A stretch of DNA of 64,000 nt from Viscum album (lineage: Eukaryota; Streptophyta; Magnoliopsida; Santalales; Viscaceae). The DNA is taken from contig OY728122.1 in the NCBI GenBank assembly GCA_963277665.1, positions 1,549,150,868-1,549,214,867 of the forward strand, in the 5' to 3' direction. A model generated the notes under the pieces. The model had not been told where the DNA came from. It did no database searches and saw only the letters and a program-made list of their open reading frames with translations. Numbering within the stretch: position 1 is the first letter of the stretch; every line of letters begins with the position of its first letter. Of the stretch, positions 1-11,333 are shown in pieces. Made by a program: the position numbers and the translations under genes.

Positions 1-3000
1 ATGGATTTTCTTTAGAAACATCAAGGGTATAAGAAGTTAAATAGATGGAAGAAGCTGGATCCTTTGAAAAAAGGAGAAGTATGATATATAAAATAATATC
101 CCCATATTTGAAATTAATATATAATCCCATTGAATTTCATTTCAATTAATGGGGATAAATATTTAATACATTCAAAAAAATACATTGCAAGATATTTTTA
201 GGGATCCCAAATGACTCAATTAGATTTATTGACAAAAATTGAGTTGATCTGAAGTAGATTCATTAAAAATATCATTGGTAGATAATATTATTGTTGTATT
301 TGAAGATATGGAATCTTAAAGGTTGTTTTGATGAACTCGTTTTCTATGAAAAGAGGATGGTATCCAGTAGAAATTTGAAATTGTGATGGAATAAAAAAAT
401 GAGTCCATATGGTCATGATAAGGGACAAAGAAAGTATAAGTCATATTGGATAAAAATAGGAGTACCATTCCTTATAATAAGGCATGTTATAATGATGTTT
501 TGTAACACAATCAAGATTACATTATAGTTAGTGGTCATGGTGATGTTGGAGAAGAAACCAGGTGAGACAACACCACAAAAATGGGCCATGGGGGAGAAGG
601 AAATTTACAACATAGAAAACAAAAAAAGTGAACAATCTATAATGGTCCACCTTCTGGAATTACAATGAACCTATCTCAAATGTTCATGCCTTATATGGTT
701 CTAACATAGGCCACAATTTTCATTGTTAAAGTTTCCATGAATTATGATACACTATGGATCATGATACAATATGATGTACGTGGACTAAATAAAAATGTGC
801 CTACGGAGATCCTGGTGGAGGACATTGTATATAGATAGCCAACAAGTGTTGAAAATTTATATTTTAAATTTCATGGTGGATATAAAACAAGAAGGAATTT
901 GGTGCCATGCCATTGAGGAGTTTTCATGGTCAGGGAGATGTTCTTTGTTGAATATTTAAGATAATAAAAATGGAAAAACATGGGATAGAACAAGAAATTA
1001 ATTAGTGATTAGTGGTCTAGGAGGATCCCCATGATTTATATGAAAGAGCAATATGGCCATGGTGGTGTTTGATGGTGTCTATGGATTGTAGGATGAGCTG
1101 CAATAAAAATGGCCAATAGATGAAGACCCGACCTATTGGAGTCATCACAACGAAATTGTTCCCCATGAAATGGTGAAGTGTGTATCAACGGTTAGAAATG
1201 GATTAAATGTCCATGATATATTCCATAGTCTAGTGGGTCAGTTTTAGAATATGATACCAGCATGATAAAATTATATTTTTAGAGTTACAAATGTAAATTA
1301 AAGAGATATTTACGTCACACAATAAAGGAGGGAAAATATTGACCAAAAAATAGTTATGGAGGGAAAAAATTATGGAAATCAAGGAGGAAGTTCATGAGGA
1401 TTTATTGGTGCTTTCCATAGCCCAAAATGGTGTTACATATAATAAATTTATCAGATTTTTATTTCTTGGTTAAATAAGGGGATCATGTGGAAATAGATTT
1501 TTTGTGAGACCTATGGAAAAATGCATATCTGAATCTCTATGTGAAATATCGCTTTTAGTTGAGATGTTAGATAGAAGAAGGAGGAGTCAGAAATAATTTA
1601 TGTTTACTCCATGGTGAATAAATGATAATTTTTTATAGGAAATGATATATTCAAGACATACTATGAAAAAAAAGAAGTGTCAGGAGGGTATATTCATAAT
1701 TCATGAATGAACATCCCAACAAGACAATAACAGAGCATCTAACACCTCTTAATGATGTAATATATGTAAATAATACTGAAGAAGGTATCATTATGGAATT
1801 AAATTAGGTGATATTTATCCTTTATAGGAAAATTATGTTTTTAAGGAACAAATGATGGAGGGAACCTTGGAATGATGTGATATTTTGCAAAACCATTTTA
1901 ATGGGGAGATACCCCTATGAAGTGTCGAGCACCTTATAGTGATTTGGAACATGTCCCATTTTTGATGAATGCTCCTTGGAATTTCCTAGTGAGGGTGAAC
2001 CATGTAAATAATCATGTCTCGATTTATATTCATCATGCACACCAATGGCGTGTCAAGAAACATTAATGAATTTCTTGTTGTAGGGATCTATGAAGTTAAG
2101 ATTCTATTGGATCATTATATTCAAAAGAGAATAGTGGGTGACCCCAAAGGATGAGATGTCATGATCCTTATTTGGTAGATAGAGTTATAGGGAAAGTGTT
2201 CAATTTGATATGAAAATTAAATACCCTAATTCACCCTCAAATTATAGTAATTTTACACTAATACCATTTTGTGGGACATTTAGAACTAAATATAGGTGAA
2301 TCAAATGGAGTCTACTGGAAGAAAATGAAACAATATATTGAATTTTAGATGACCTGAAGAATAAGGAATATTGATTTGAGGGAAATAAATAATAAGAAGT
2401 ATCAAAATGACTTTTATGGAAGAAATATTTTCATTATATTACAAATTACATTATATTATTTTAAATCTAATCATTCTGATTATGCTAAATTGGATATTCA
2501 AAGTGAGATATTCATGTAAAGAAAGTTTAATGATTCGAGATGATATTTTTAGATTAATTGAATATAGTTAACACCATGTTTTGTGGGAGCATTGATGATG
2601 TTTAATCCTAATATATTCAAAAGATATTAAACATTGTAAATTTGAATTTTAAGATAGTAGGAATTTAAAATTGAAGAACACATATTTTATAATTCTTTTA
2701 AGGAATGATTTTTTATGTAAATACCAGAAACCAATATTCAGATAATATTTGGGAATAAAATATTGAGAGTTATTGATGTTTACAATGTACCTTAATCTAA
2801 TGTATATTTGTGATGAAGAAATTAAAACGAACTGAAAATATAATGTTCTAGAAGGATTTGATCCAGATGGAAAATTATTTGGAATAAGATGTTGTAAAAA
2901 AAATTCAGAGACAAAGTCCTAGAAGATTCAGTATTGAGTTGATCTAGATCTTCCAAAATTCAAAAGAATTTTCAAGACTAAAAGAACATTCAGAGAAGTG

Positions 3001-3346
3001 GTTAAATATTTATAAGTATGAAAAATAAAAACATAACAATCATAGTAGATGTTTATGATTGTGAAAACCATATACCCTATATATGGTGATACAACATGAT
3101 TATGGAGGAAGACCATTGGAAGAAGAAGATATTTCAAAAATGGATCAACACTAAAGAGGACATTTTGGAGAGGTTGTATAACCAGATACTATAGTTTTGT
3201 GGTTGGGGTGTATAACTAATCAATTAAAGAGTCTATAATTATTGAGTATAGTGAATTATTAAATAAGTTTTAGGGTTTATAACAAATCAAAGGGAGGTTA
3301 TAGTTGGGATTTATAAAAAATTAATGGTGTGGATAGTAGATAATAC
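1..3346. other. Unassigned AT-rich decayed sequence left of the copia element
   Basis: I read this stretch on both strands and found no open frame above chance, no LTR terminus and no domain motif I can defend. It is AT-rich and has the texture of very old, heavily mutated transposon DNA. Near its right end (about 3160-3330) a short phrase of the type gtgtataac(c/t)aa recurs several times at irregular spacing, and a related phrase continues on the far side of the copia element (13265-13285), as expected if the copia element split one older sequence. Confidence 0.5.
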
Positions 3347-3351
3347 ATGTA
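3347..3351. repeat. Left target-site duplication of the copia element
   Basis: The five bases before the left LTR are atgta; the five after the right LTR (13261-13265) are atgtt. Four of five match, consistent with a 5-bp duplication that has since taken one mutation. Confidence 0.65.
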
Positions 3352-5279
3352 CATTGGAGTTGGTTCTCTATAACCAACTACTTTGTACTTTATTCAATAA
3401 ATAAAATCCTTATCACATCTTGATTGTTCTTCTGCGTGACATGTTATGTGATAATGTCCTATGGGCAGCTGTTTCATTAAAGGGTCGTTGCAGATCCCTG
3501 CTATGATGAGAACTCGAAAGTCCCATAACACTGTTCTTGAATGTATGTTCTATGGCCGGATGATATTATTTGAGGGACACAAATAATACAGGTCATTAGG
3601 GGTGAGGACTTATAAAACATTGAGGCACCTTCTCATGGTGTGCGCCCTTGGTAATATCTAGGAGGATATTAAGAGAACGAGACCCGCTAGTCGAAAATCC
3701 ACATTTCATAGCGTCATTGGATGTTCCTATCTGCGGATGTGTGTATTGGTCATTATACTTTAAGATTATTATTAATGGGTATTACAACTCGCGCACTTAG
3801 ATGTATTGACGAAAACTGTGACGACACACTATTCGCAGCGAGGTAGGGTACGTTGGGTCCGTCACAAGTAATACTGTATTAATAGATAATGCGAGAAAGG
3901 ATTTGTCCCTTTCGTTCCATAACGGAAGTAGATATCTTCGTCCCTTTGATGGAATTGATATAGCCTAAATAAATCCATGGCCATGGTAAGGTATGGGAAA
4001 GTTCAATTCCGGGAATTCAAAGAACGAATAATCATGCACATGGATTGATGGCACTAGCATGAAACCCACATGATTGGAGATATCGAGACAAAGGTATTAT
4101 ATTACATGGTAAGCGTTCATAGGAGGTGACATGTCATTGCCGCGTTAAATTCATTCTCTATGGGTGCCTTGGCATGTTGCTAGACGCTAACCTTGGACTT
4201 TAGGCAGGCTCAACCTAATGCCACTAAGAAAGAGGCCTAGAGGGTCACACACTATGTGTGTCCATGTATCTCAATTAAATATTAGTTTAACAAGTTAAAT
4301 AAATATTATTCCCGATTGTGGTTTAATAATGATTTAAGGATGCCTGATCGCATTTGTTTTGACACTAGTCATTCGATAGAATATAGTGTGAACGAAATAA
4401 TATATATTTATTAGTGAGTAATGCAGTTACATTTATTTAATAAATAAATAGTCATTACTCAAGGTCTAATAAATATGGTGGAGGAAATAAATAAAATGAA
4501 AAAATAAAAGTTCAGGCTGTGTATATTTATATACATGCCGTGTAGTTTGTTTTTCAGGATTCGTGAGAAAATATTGTTTATTTAATCAAATGATATTAAA
4601 TGTAATATGTTGGGCGCATGTCAAATAATAATGATGGTCAACTGTCTTTATTAAGACATTCGGTATTACTAAGAATTAAATTAAATGATTAAATGCTTTC
4701 GGGAAATTAATTCATTCTATTATTCTATGTATTATAATCCCAATTACATTATTCTCATAGAATCAGATCTATTGTTGTGCAAAACGGATTTGGAAATACG
4801 CTCAATCCAAAGAGAGAATTCCCTTTCCACCAAGAATGCCCTCATGTTACGATATCATGATCTTCCACCGGATCAAGGCGGGCGAAGGCGGACATCGCAA
4901 GCGAAGGTTCTTCCGCGCTAGCACCCGATGATCCTTTCTGCGACATCTGGAGATACGTGAAACAGGTGTGGATCACCGCTAGAGGAAAACTAAACTTGGA
5001 TTCTACGATGCAACAACGGATCACCGAATCGTGACCGGACACATCAATGAAGAATGAATTCCAACGAGGTAATTCTTATGCATTAATTAAATTAATTATA
5101 ATCAACATATGATGATCCATCTCAAGGGTTGCAAGACTCTTCTTTTCTTTTCATTCTTCGTTCTATTACGAAAATTCGGCATTTAATATCGTGACGGATC
5201 TCGGATTGAACATTGTTTAATGTTAAAATTAAAGTTGTCAAAACCCACCAACGCGCTTCCGCAGCGCCCGGAACCTACA
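3352..5279 (+). repeat. 5' LTR of the copia element
   Basis: Direct repeat of 11334-13260. The canonical TG start is mutated to CA here (cattggagtt against tgttggagtt in the other copy). The repeat ends in cctaca at 5279, directly before the primer-binding site. A TATA-rich segment near 4522 is kept in both copies. Short open frames inside it (for example 4685-4921) are not kept intact in both LTRs and are not genes. Confidence 0.95.
4522..4533 (+). promoter_or_regulatory. Candidate TATA box of the copia 5' LTR
   Basis: The string tatatttatata is identical in both LTRs (also 12504-12515) although flanking bases differ. It is followed at once by a tacatgccgtgta palindrome-like motif of the same kind as the leader array at 5528-5909. 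The position, about 1.2 kb into the LTR, suits a core promoter, but the assignment rests on sequence alone. Confidence 0.45.
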
Positions 5280-5281
5280 AG

Positions 5282-5292
5282 TTGTATCAGAG
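5282..5292 (+). other. Primer-binding site (initiator Met tRNA type) of the copia element
   Basis: ttgtatcagag begins two bases after the 5' LTR and differs by one base from the standard plant tggtatcagag complement of the initiator Met tRNA 3' end. It marks where minus-strand DNA synthesis would start. Confidence 0.85.
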
Positions 5293-5527
5293 TGGGTTAT
5301 ATCTTTGATTATAATTATTTATTGTTTCGTTGGTAATTTACACATTTAATAATTTAGTTATTTCAATTCATGTTTAATCATTCTATAAATCTGAATATTG
5401 AGATCTATTCCTCCTCCCTCGTTTCTCATTCACCTCACAGAAACGAATTTTTCTTTTAATTTTGATTAAAATAAAATAGAGGAACTCATCTAGAGGAGCC
5501 AAACGTTTCTAGCCATATAACACCAGA
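5293..5527 (+). other. Start of the copia leader, noncoding
   Basis: AT-rich untranslated leader between the primer-binding site and the palindrome array. I see no open frame or motif in it. Confidence 0.6.
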
Positions 5528-5909
5528 ATACAAGTCGTGTATCCGGAAGTACACGTCGTGTATTCTAGGATCAATGCATTGACTGATCTTCCAAATCAGG
5601 TCATGTATTGGATTTTGTCTAAGAATTTAAGACACCGTGTGTTGACCAGAAACAGGTGGCACACGGTTTCCGGAATACACGCCATGTGGTCCAATGAACA
5701 CGGCGTGTAGTCCCTTCAGGTTAGGGTTGCGTCATGTACTCTATACACGGCCTTCCCGGCTGGAAACCATGTAACGCAAAAACTACATGGCATGTGTCCA
5801 ACTATACACGCCGTGTACTCCGATAAATTTCCGAAGTACATTAACACGCCCTTTCCCTGGGCGTGTACTTCAGATGGACGGTGAGGAAAAGTACACACCG
5901 TGTAGTCAC
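5528..5909 (+). repeat. Array of palindromic ACAC(G)NCGTGT motifs in the copia leader
   Basis: About ten imperfect copies of a 12-14-bp palindrome lie in roughly 380 bp: for example tacacgtcgtgta near 5550, gacaccgtgtg near 5631, tacacgccatgtgg near 5676, acacggcgtgtag near 5698, tacacgccgtgtact near 5805 and tacacaccgtgtagt near 5891. At 5844-5867 a longer inverted pair (acacgccc ... gggcgtgt) opens the palindrome into a hairpin arm. Several copies are followed by gtcc, ctcc or similar. The segment is clearly more GC-rich than its surroundings. No open frame explains it: the only one (minus, 5716-5913) is a by-product. Related single copies sit beside the candidate TATA boxes of both LTRs. 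Confidence 0.8.
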
Positions 5910-7422
5910 CCAAATTACGTTGGATTATTAAAATTTATTATTATATTATAATAACCCTTGAGACGTGTACCATGGTGCAGGTGTAAAGCTGAGGCACAAC
6001 AAATGATAGGTGTTTTATATATCTGTGTTTAATTTAACATCTGCCTAATAAATGGGAATTCACCGGGTTGCCTCCAAGGTACAAGTTACGTACAAGGATA
6101 ATTTTAAATGAATTTATTTGTTTAAAATTATGATGGATGAGAATTTCAAGGAAATTAAGAATAGGGATTTAAGATAAAAGGATTGATTAATTAAAGATAA
6201 TTAGTTGACTCGAGCGTGATTTATCTTAAACAAGAACGATTAAAGAATTGAATGCTCGTATTATTTATGTGTAAATATTGTTGCATGTATGGATGATCAT
6301 GAGCTAGACCGAGACCTTTGTATGTGAATGGTTTCTTTTAATTTATTTATTTAAATTAAATTTGTTGGCCTACGTGCCATCTCCTCATTAATATGTAGGG
6401 CCTGCGTGACCAAGGATTATTTTATGTAAAAACCCCTTTTACCCCTCACCTGCATGTGAGATAAATGAATATGTAATGGATGGAGCTCCCAAGCTAGTGG
6501 AGGTGGCTCAAGTCAGGAGCCAAGGTGAAACCAATCCAAGGAGATACAAAGGTGGACAGGTGGAAAGCTGTAAACACGAACCTGAAAGGATCAAGGTGTT
6601 TCTCCCCTAGGTCTTGGGTTAGTTTATCAACCGCTAGATAAACTAACCAATAGAAAAGATCATGATCATACAATTTATTTTATTTCTGTCAGTTCCCTGG
6701 TTTAATTATTGTGGGTGTGTTGTCATGATCACACAATTAATGAATTAAACGACCATGCAAGATGGAACCAAAATAAAACCGGCTTATACGTAAATATTAT
6801 CTTAGACATGGTTAATCACTTAAGTATATCCCACTTAATATTAACAAGCATGTAAAAAAGATAATAAAATGGAAATTTACGTATAAGGATAAAATCCCTC
6901 AAAATAAACATTAAGTCGACATAGCCTCCCATAATCATGGTTAGAATCGAACCATAGTTGAAAGTTCTTGACCAACCCTAGTTGGGGTGATTTCAATTAT
7001 CGGGGAGTTATAATTCACGGTTTTGGATTGACATGACTTGGTTATCATCAAGGGTTGACTACCACAACATGACTTGGTGTGACCAAGAGGCAAAGATTGA
7101 AGAAATCCAAAAAGGATTTCAGGATTGGGGAGTCCACTCAGCGGATCAAGGAGCTGCAAGTTAAAGCAGTTGGCATTTGGAAATTCCTACCTAAAACCCT
7201 TCAAGTTTCTTGACCAACCCTAGTTGGGGTAATGCGAAGGGAAATATGGATCCTTTCCACTAGAATATTTACACAACAGAATATTCCGAATTCAATGGTG
7301 AGGGATATTGGATTTCGATAAAATATTGGGAGACTAATAAGTATTGATTTATTTATTTGTCTCAAATTTTGTAATAATGTACTAAACCTTTTCTCATCTT
7401 AATTTGTATAAACGGCAAGAAA
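5910..7422 (+). other. Rest of the copia leader, noncoding, with a short direct duplication
   Basis: I find no supported gene in this 1.5 kb before gag. A 25-bp phrase (ttcttgaccaaccctagttg and following bases) occurs at about 6965-6989 and again at 7207-7231, 242 bp apart; its core ccaac-ccta-gttgg can fold into a small hairpin. Near 6660-6745 catgatca(t/c)acaat(t) recurs. These look like old local duplications within the leader. Confidence 0.6.
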
Positions 7423-8211
7423 ATGAATTCAAACATATCATTTCACACCATACTCTAAAACGAAAACCTTCTCACCAGTACCAATTTCCAAGAGTGGCAG
7501 ATGCTTTTACCAGTCGTCCTTCGCCACAAAAGGAAATTATATGTGCTGGATGAGAATATTCCAGTTGCGCCTGGGAAAGAGGCTTGTGATGATTAATTAT
7601 CTCTATAAATGAACCAAATGGATGATTCCACAGATGTCCAGTGTTTCATGCTATCGTCCATATGTAATGAGCTCTTGAAGCAACATGAAAACATGGACGT
7701 GTATAACATGACGACTCACCATAAAGATATCTACCAAGAGAAGGCGAGACAAGAGAGGTATGAGATCTCCAATGCTTTGTTTACCATGAATCTTGGAGAG
7801 TCTGTGCTATCTGGGCCTCATGTAGTCAAGCTTATTGGCTACATTCAACGCTTGGACATCTTAGGGATTAAATTCCTGGATGATTTGCGTACAGATCTCA
7901 TCCTATCATCACTTCTCAAGACCTTCTCTAGCTTCATTGTCAACTATAACATGTGCGGCAATGAGAAGAGTCTATCGGAGCTTCTGACCTTGATTCTCCA
8001 GGTAGATAAGGACATGGGGCGTGACAAACCTACGGTCCATATGGTGAACAAGAAAAGGAAGGACAAGGAAAAGGGGCCAAAGACTTATAAACGGTCTGAA
8101 GCCCCCGAGCACCGTCCCTCCAAGAAGGCGATGATCCCGAGGCAGTGCAAGGAATAGGAGGCAGTGTGTTTTTCATGTGGAAAGAAGGGCCACTAGAAGA
8201 GGAACTGCACC
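7423..8211 (+). pseudogene. Copia gag (UBN2-type capsid plus CCHC zinc knuckle), disrupted
   Basis: Gag packages element RNA into cytoplasmic particles. An ATG at 7423 opens the frame that carries the typical start of plant copia gag (STNFQEWQ near 7480, then VLRHKRKLYVLDE). The longest clean part is 7609-8154, with YQEKARQERYEISNALF and SSFIVNYNM, followed by a lysine-rich tail. The zinc knuckle follows in the same frame after a stop at 8155: CFSCGKKGH, then a stop where the fourth spacer residue should be, then KRNC, giving the CX2CX4HX4C pattern. In-frame stops also lie near 7456 and twice just before 7609. The ATG at 7609 is internal to the ancestral protein. The family assignment is firm; the exact ancestral start is likely but not certain. 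Confidence 0.9.
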
Positions 8212-8357
8212 CTGAAGCGTGGGAACGCTAAAGGTTCATTTGTTATCGAGTGCAATCTTTCTATTTCTACACATTGGGTATTAGATACAGCTTGGGGGGC
8301 TCACATCTGTATTCAAATGTAGGAACCAAGTAGATTTACAAATATCACCAGAGGTAG
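8212..8357 (+). pseudogene. Copia aspartic protease remnant
   Basis: Downstream of the zinc knuckle, in the gag frame, WVLDTAWGAHIC (around 8277-8312) matches the start of copia proteases, where WVLDTGCSSHIC-like sequence holds the catalytic Asp. The Asp-Thr is kept but the Gly of DTG is now Ala. A stop follows at about 8323, and a one-base loss near 8350 moves the reading frame, so the rest of the protease reads in the next frame (from 8358, DLRAPNGARLAALAIG). In an active element this enzyme would cut the Gag-Pol polyprotein. It is not functional here. Confidence 0.8.
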
Positions 8358-9680
8358 GTGGATCTTCGAGCTCCCAATGGCGCAAGGCTGGCTGCATTGG
8401 CTATTGGCCACTACCACCTCTCCTTGCCAACTGGGATGATTTTGGTTTTACATAACTGTTATTATGTGCCTACTGTTACCAAGAACATAATTTCTGTATC
8501 ATGTTTGGATATGGATGGAGTTGTTTTCAAATTTGGAAATAAGGGTTTTCTATTTTATAAGAAATACATATGTTATGGTATGGCACATTTAAATAATGGT
8601 CTGTATGTATTGAATTACGAAAACCAAGTGTTGGAAATCGATAACGAAACAAACTCACATGACTCATACATCACCCAGTTATGGCATCACCGCCTTGGTC
8701 ATGTGAACGAGAAGCGTTTGACAAAGCTCTGCCAAGATGGCTATTTATACTCTACTGAGCTAAAACCACTACATTGATGTCACGCTTGTTTGCAAGGAAA
8801 AATGACCAAGCCACCTTTTGGTGGACAATGTGAAAGGGCCACAGAGCTTCTAGGATTGGTACACACGGATGTGTGTGGACAATTTCCAGTAGAAGCTAGA
8901 GGTGGATATTCTTACTTCATTACTTTTACTGATGATTTGAGTTGATATGGTTATGTCTACTTAATGAGGTATAAGTCAAAGTACTTAGAGAAATTTAAGG
9001 AATTCAAGAATGAAGTAGAGAATCAGCTTGGTAAGAAGATAAAGAAGCTTCGATCGGATCGAGGTGGATAATATCTGAACCAAGAGTTTTTCGATCTTCT
9101 ATGGGAGTCTGTGATTCTAACTCAGCTCACTCCTCCTTATACACCATAGTAGAATGGTGTTAGTGAAAGAGGTAACGACACCTTGTTGGACATGTTGAGG
9201 TCGATGATGAGTCATGCGGATCTTCCATTATCCTTTTGGGGATATGCATTACAAACTGCATCATACACATTAAACCGATTACCAACTAAGGCAGAAAATG
9301 GAATTCCATCCGGGTTATGGAATGGAAGGAAACCCACTTTGTCGCACACACGTGTATGGGGATGCGAGGCATTTGTTAAGCCCTTCTCCGGAAACAAACT
9401 AGCACCCTAGGGCACGAAGAGTATCTTTATAGGATATCCCAAGGTAACGAAAGGATATTACCTATATAACCCTCAAGCCAAGAAAGTGATTTTCCCCAAA
9501 CAAGCCATCTTTCATGAGTGGGAACACTTCCTCAAGAAGGATAGTGGGAGCAAGATTGACTTCAACGAAGTTGATGCACAAGATACACAGGAGTTGGTGC
9601 ATGAACAAGTTCCACAGGTCCCTGTAGAAGAGGTTCCAGAAACACAAGTACTGTGCAGGAGCTCAAGAGAGGTAAGGGAA
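8358..9680 (+). pseudogene. Copia protease end, GAG-pre-integrase and integrase core, disrupted
   Basis: Integrase inserts element cDNA into chromosomes. The frame from 8358 carries the YVP.ITKNIISVS-like linker, then the zinc-binding GAG-pre-integrase segment HHRLGHVNEKR with CHAC after a stop at 8775. The catalytic core is complete in outline: VHTDVCG (first Asp near 8868), RSDRGG (second Asp near 9056) and VSERGN (Glu near 9165). It continues through SFWGYALQTASYTLNRLPTK and the GYPKVTKGYYLYNP region. Stops interrupt at about 8942, 9069, 9147-9152 (two in a row, where PQWNG is usual) and 9408. From 9490 the frame runs into the acidic linker before RT. All three catalytic positions are kept, but the chain is broken at least six times. 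Confidence 0.92.
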
Positions 9681-10620
9681 CCAGAGAGATTTGGTTTCCT
9701 AGTCACCGAGGATGGTGAATCATTATTGTTGGACAATGATGAACCTCTATCCTACAAGGAAGCTGTAGAAAGCACAGAAGATTCAATATGGATAGAAGCT
9801 ATGAATTATGAGATGGATTCAATGTATCAGAACCAAGATTGGGTTCAGGTTGATGAGCCCATTGATGTAATGCATGTTGGATGCAAATGGGTATTCAAAA
9901 GAAAGCTGGACATGGAAGGTCAAGTTAGCACCTATAAAGGAAGGCTAATGGCTAAATGATTCAGGCAGCGTCAAGAAATTGACTATAATGAAACCTTATC
10001 ACCGGTTTCCATGTTTAAATCCATAAGAATCATATATGCCATAGGATCTTACAATGACTACGAGATTTGGCAGATGGATGTCAAAACAGTATTCCTTAAC
10101 GAGAACTTTCCAGAAGATGTCTATATGACACAACCATAAGGGTTTATGACACTAGGTGAAGCCAAACGGGTTTTCAAGTTGCAGAAATCCATTTATGGAT
10201 TGAAGAAAGCATCCAGGTCATGGAACATTCGATTTGATGAAGCCATAAAGGAATTTCGTTTCATTAAGAACGAATGTGAGCCACGTGTTTATAATAGGTT
10301 TAATGGGAATGTGGTCTTCATCCTAGTGGTATATGTTGATGACATATTTCTTATTGGAAATGACGTACCAGCCTTACAGTCAGTTACGGACTGGTTGAAA
10401 AAGTTTTTCTCCACGAAGGATAGGAGAAGCAGCCTACATTCTAGGGATCATGATTATTCGTGACAGATCCAAGAGGCCGGTTGGACTAAGTCAGGGTACA
10501 TACATTGACCAGATACTAAAGAGATTGAGTATGGAAAAATCCAAGAGGGGATTGGTTCTAGTGTCACATGGCTTACATCTTTCTATGAAAATGTGTCCCC
10601 AGACACATCATGAGTAAGAT
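9681..10620 (+). pseudogene. Copia reverse transcriptase, disrupted
   Basis: The RT copies element RNA into cDNA inside the particle. Recognisable blocks in order: PLSYKEAVES..WIEAMNYEMDSM, GCKWVFKRKLD, then after a stop at 9957 RQRQEIDYNETLSPVSM, QMDVKTVFLNENFPEDVYM, a stop at 10137, LQKSIYGLKKASRSWN, and the catalytic YVDD at 10332-10343 in LVVYVDDIFLIGND. A frameshift near 10425 (just after FSTKD) moves the rest into another frame, where AAYILGIMIIRDRSK and KMCPQTHHE follow, with a further stop at about 10615. The catalytic Asp pair is intact. Confidence 0.93.
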
Positions 10621-11313
10621 AGGATGACCAAGATCCCATACTCTTTGGCTATAGGATCCATCATGTATGCCATGTTATGTACCAGGCTTGACGTTGCCTA
10701 TGTAGTGATCATGGTAGGCAAATACCAAGCAGATCTAGGAGAACAGCATTGGAATGCTGTTAAGGCTATCCTTAAGTATCTGAGAAGAACTGAGGATATG
10801 TTCCTGGTGTATGGAGGAGACATGGAGCTTTTCATCAGAGGGTATGCTGATACTGGTTTTCAAATAGATCCGAATGATCTGAAGTCACTATCTGGATATG
10901 TTTTCTGTCTCAATGGAGGAGATGTGAGGTGGAAGAGTTCAAAGCATCCAGTTGTCGTCGATTCTACAGCGGAGTCCGAGTATATAACAGCTTCTAATGC
11001 AGCCAAGGAATCCGTTAAGGTTTGGATCATTGTCCAGGAGCTTGATGTGGTGCCTAGAAGTAAAGATCCCATTACATTGTATTGTGATAATACTGATGCG
11101 GTGGCTCTTGCAAAAGAACCAAGGTCACATCAACGGAAAAAGCACATACTCCGGAAGTATCACCTCTTGAGGGATTTGTATCAATGGGGTGAAGTTGAAT
11201 TGAGAAGAGTGTCCACGAAAGAGAACATGGCAGACCCCATGACTAAAGGCCTATCTCAGCAGAAGCATGAATATCATGTGAGAGCTAGCGGGTTAAAGGT
11301 TGTTAGCAGTTAG
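10621..11313 (+). pseudogene. Copia RNase H domain, C-terminal end of Pol
   Basis: RNase H removes the RNA strand during cDNA synthesis. A clean open frame covers the end of RT (PYSLAIGSIMYAMLCTRLDV) and RNase H: GYADTGFQ (first catalytic Asp), STAESEYITAS (Glu), LYCDNTDAVALA (Asp) and the terminal HILRKYHLLRDL and NMADPMTKGL blocks common to plant copia elements. The stop at 11311 lies about 10 bp before the polypurine tract. This is the least damaged part of the polyprotein. It has no start of its own and is only the tail of the broken gag-pol frame. Confidence 0.92.
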
Positions 11314-11320
11314 CTCTAGT

Positions 11321-11333
11321 CCAAGTGGGAGTC
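11321..11333 (+). other. Polypurine tract of the copia element
   Basis: ccaagtgggagtc ends exactly where the right LTR begins with TGTTGG. This is the standard plant copia plus-strand priming site. Confidence 0.85.

Noticed and set aside
5716..5913. Minus-strand frame over the palindrome array as a small protein
   Set aside because: The frame is a by-product of palindromic repeats; the repeats vary in length without keeping a reading frame.
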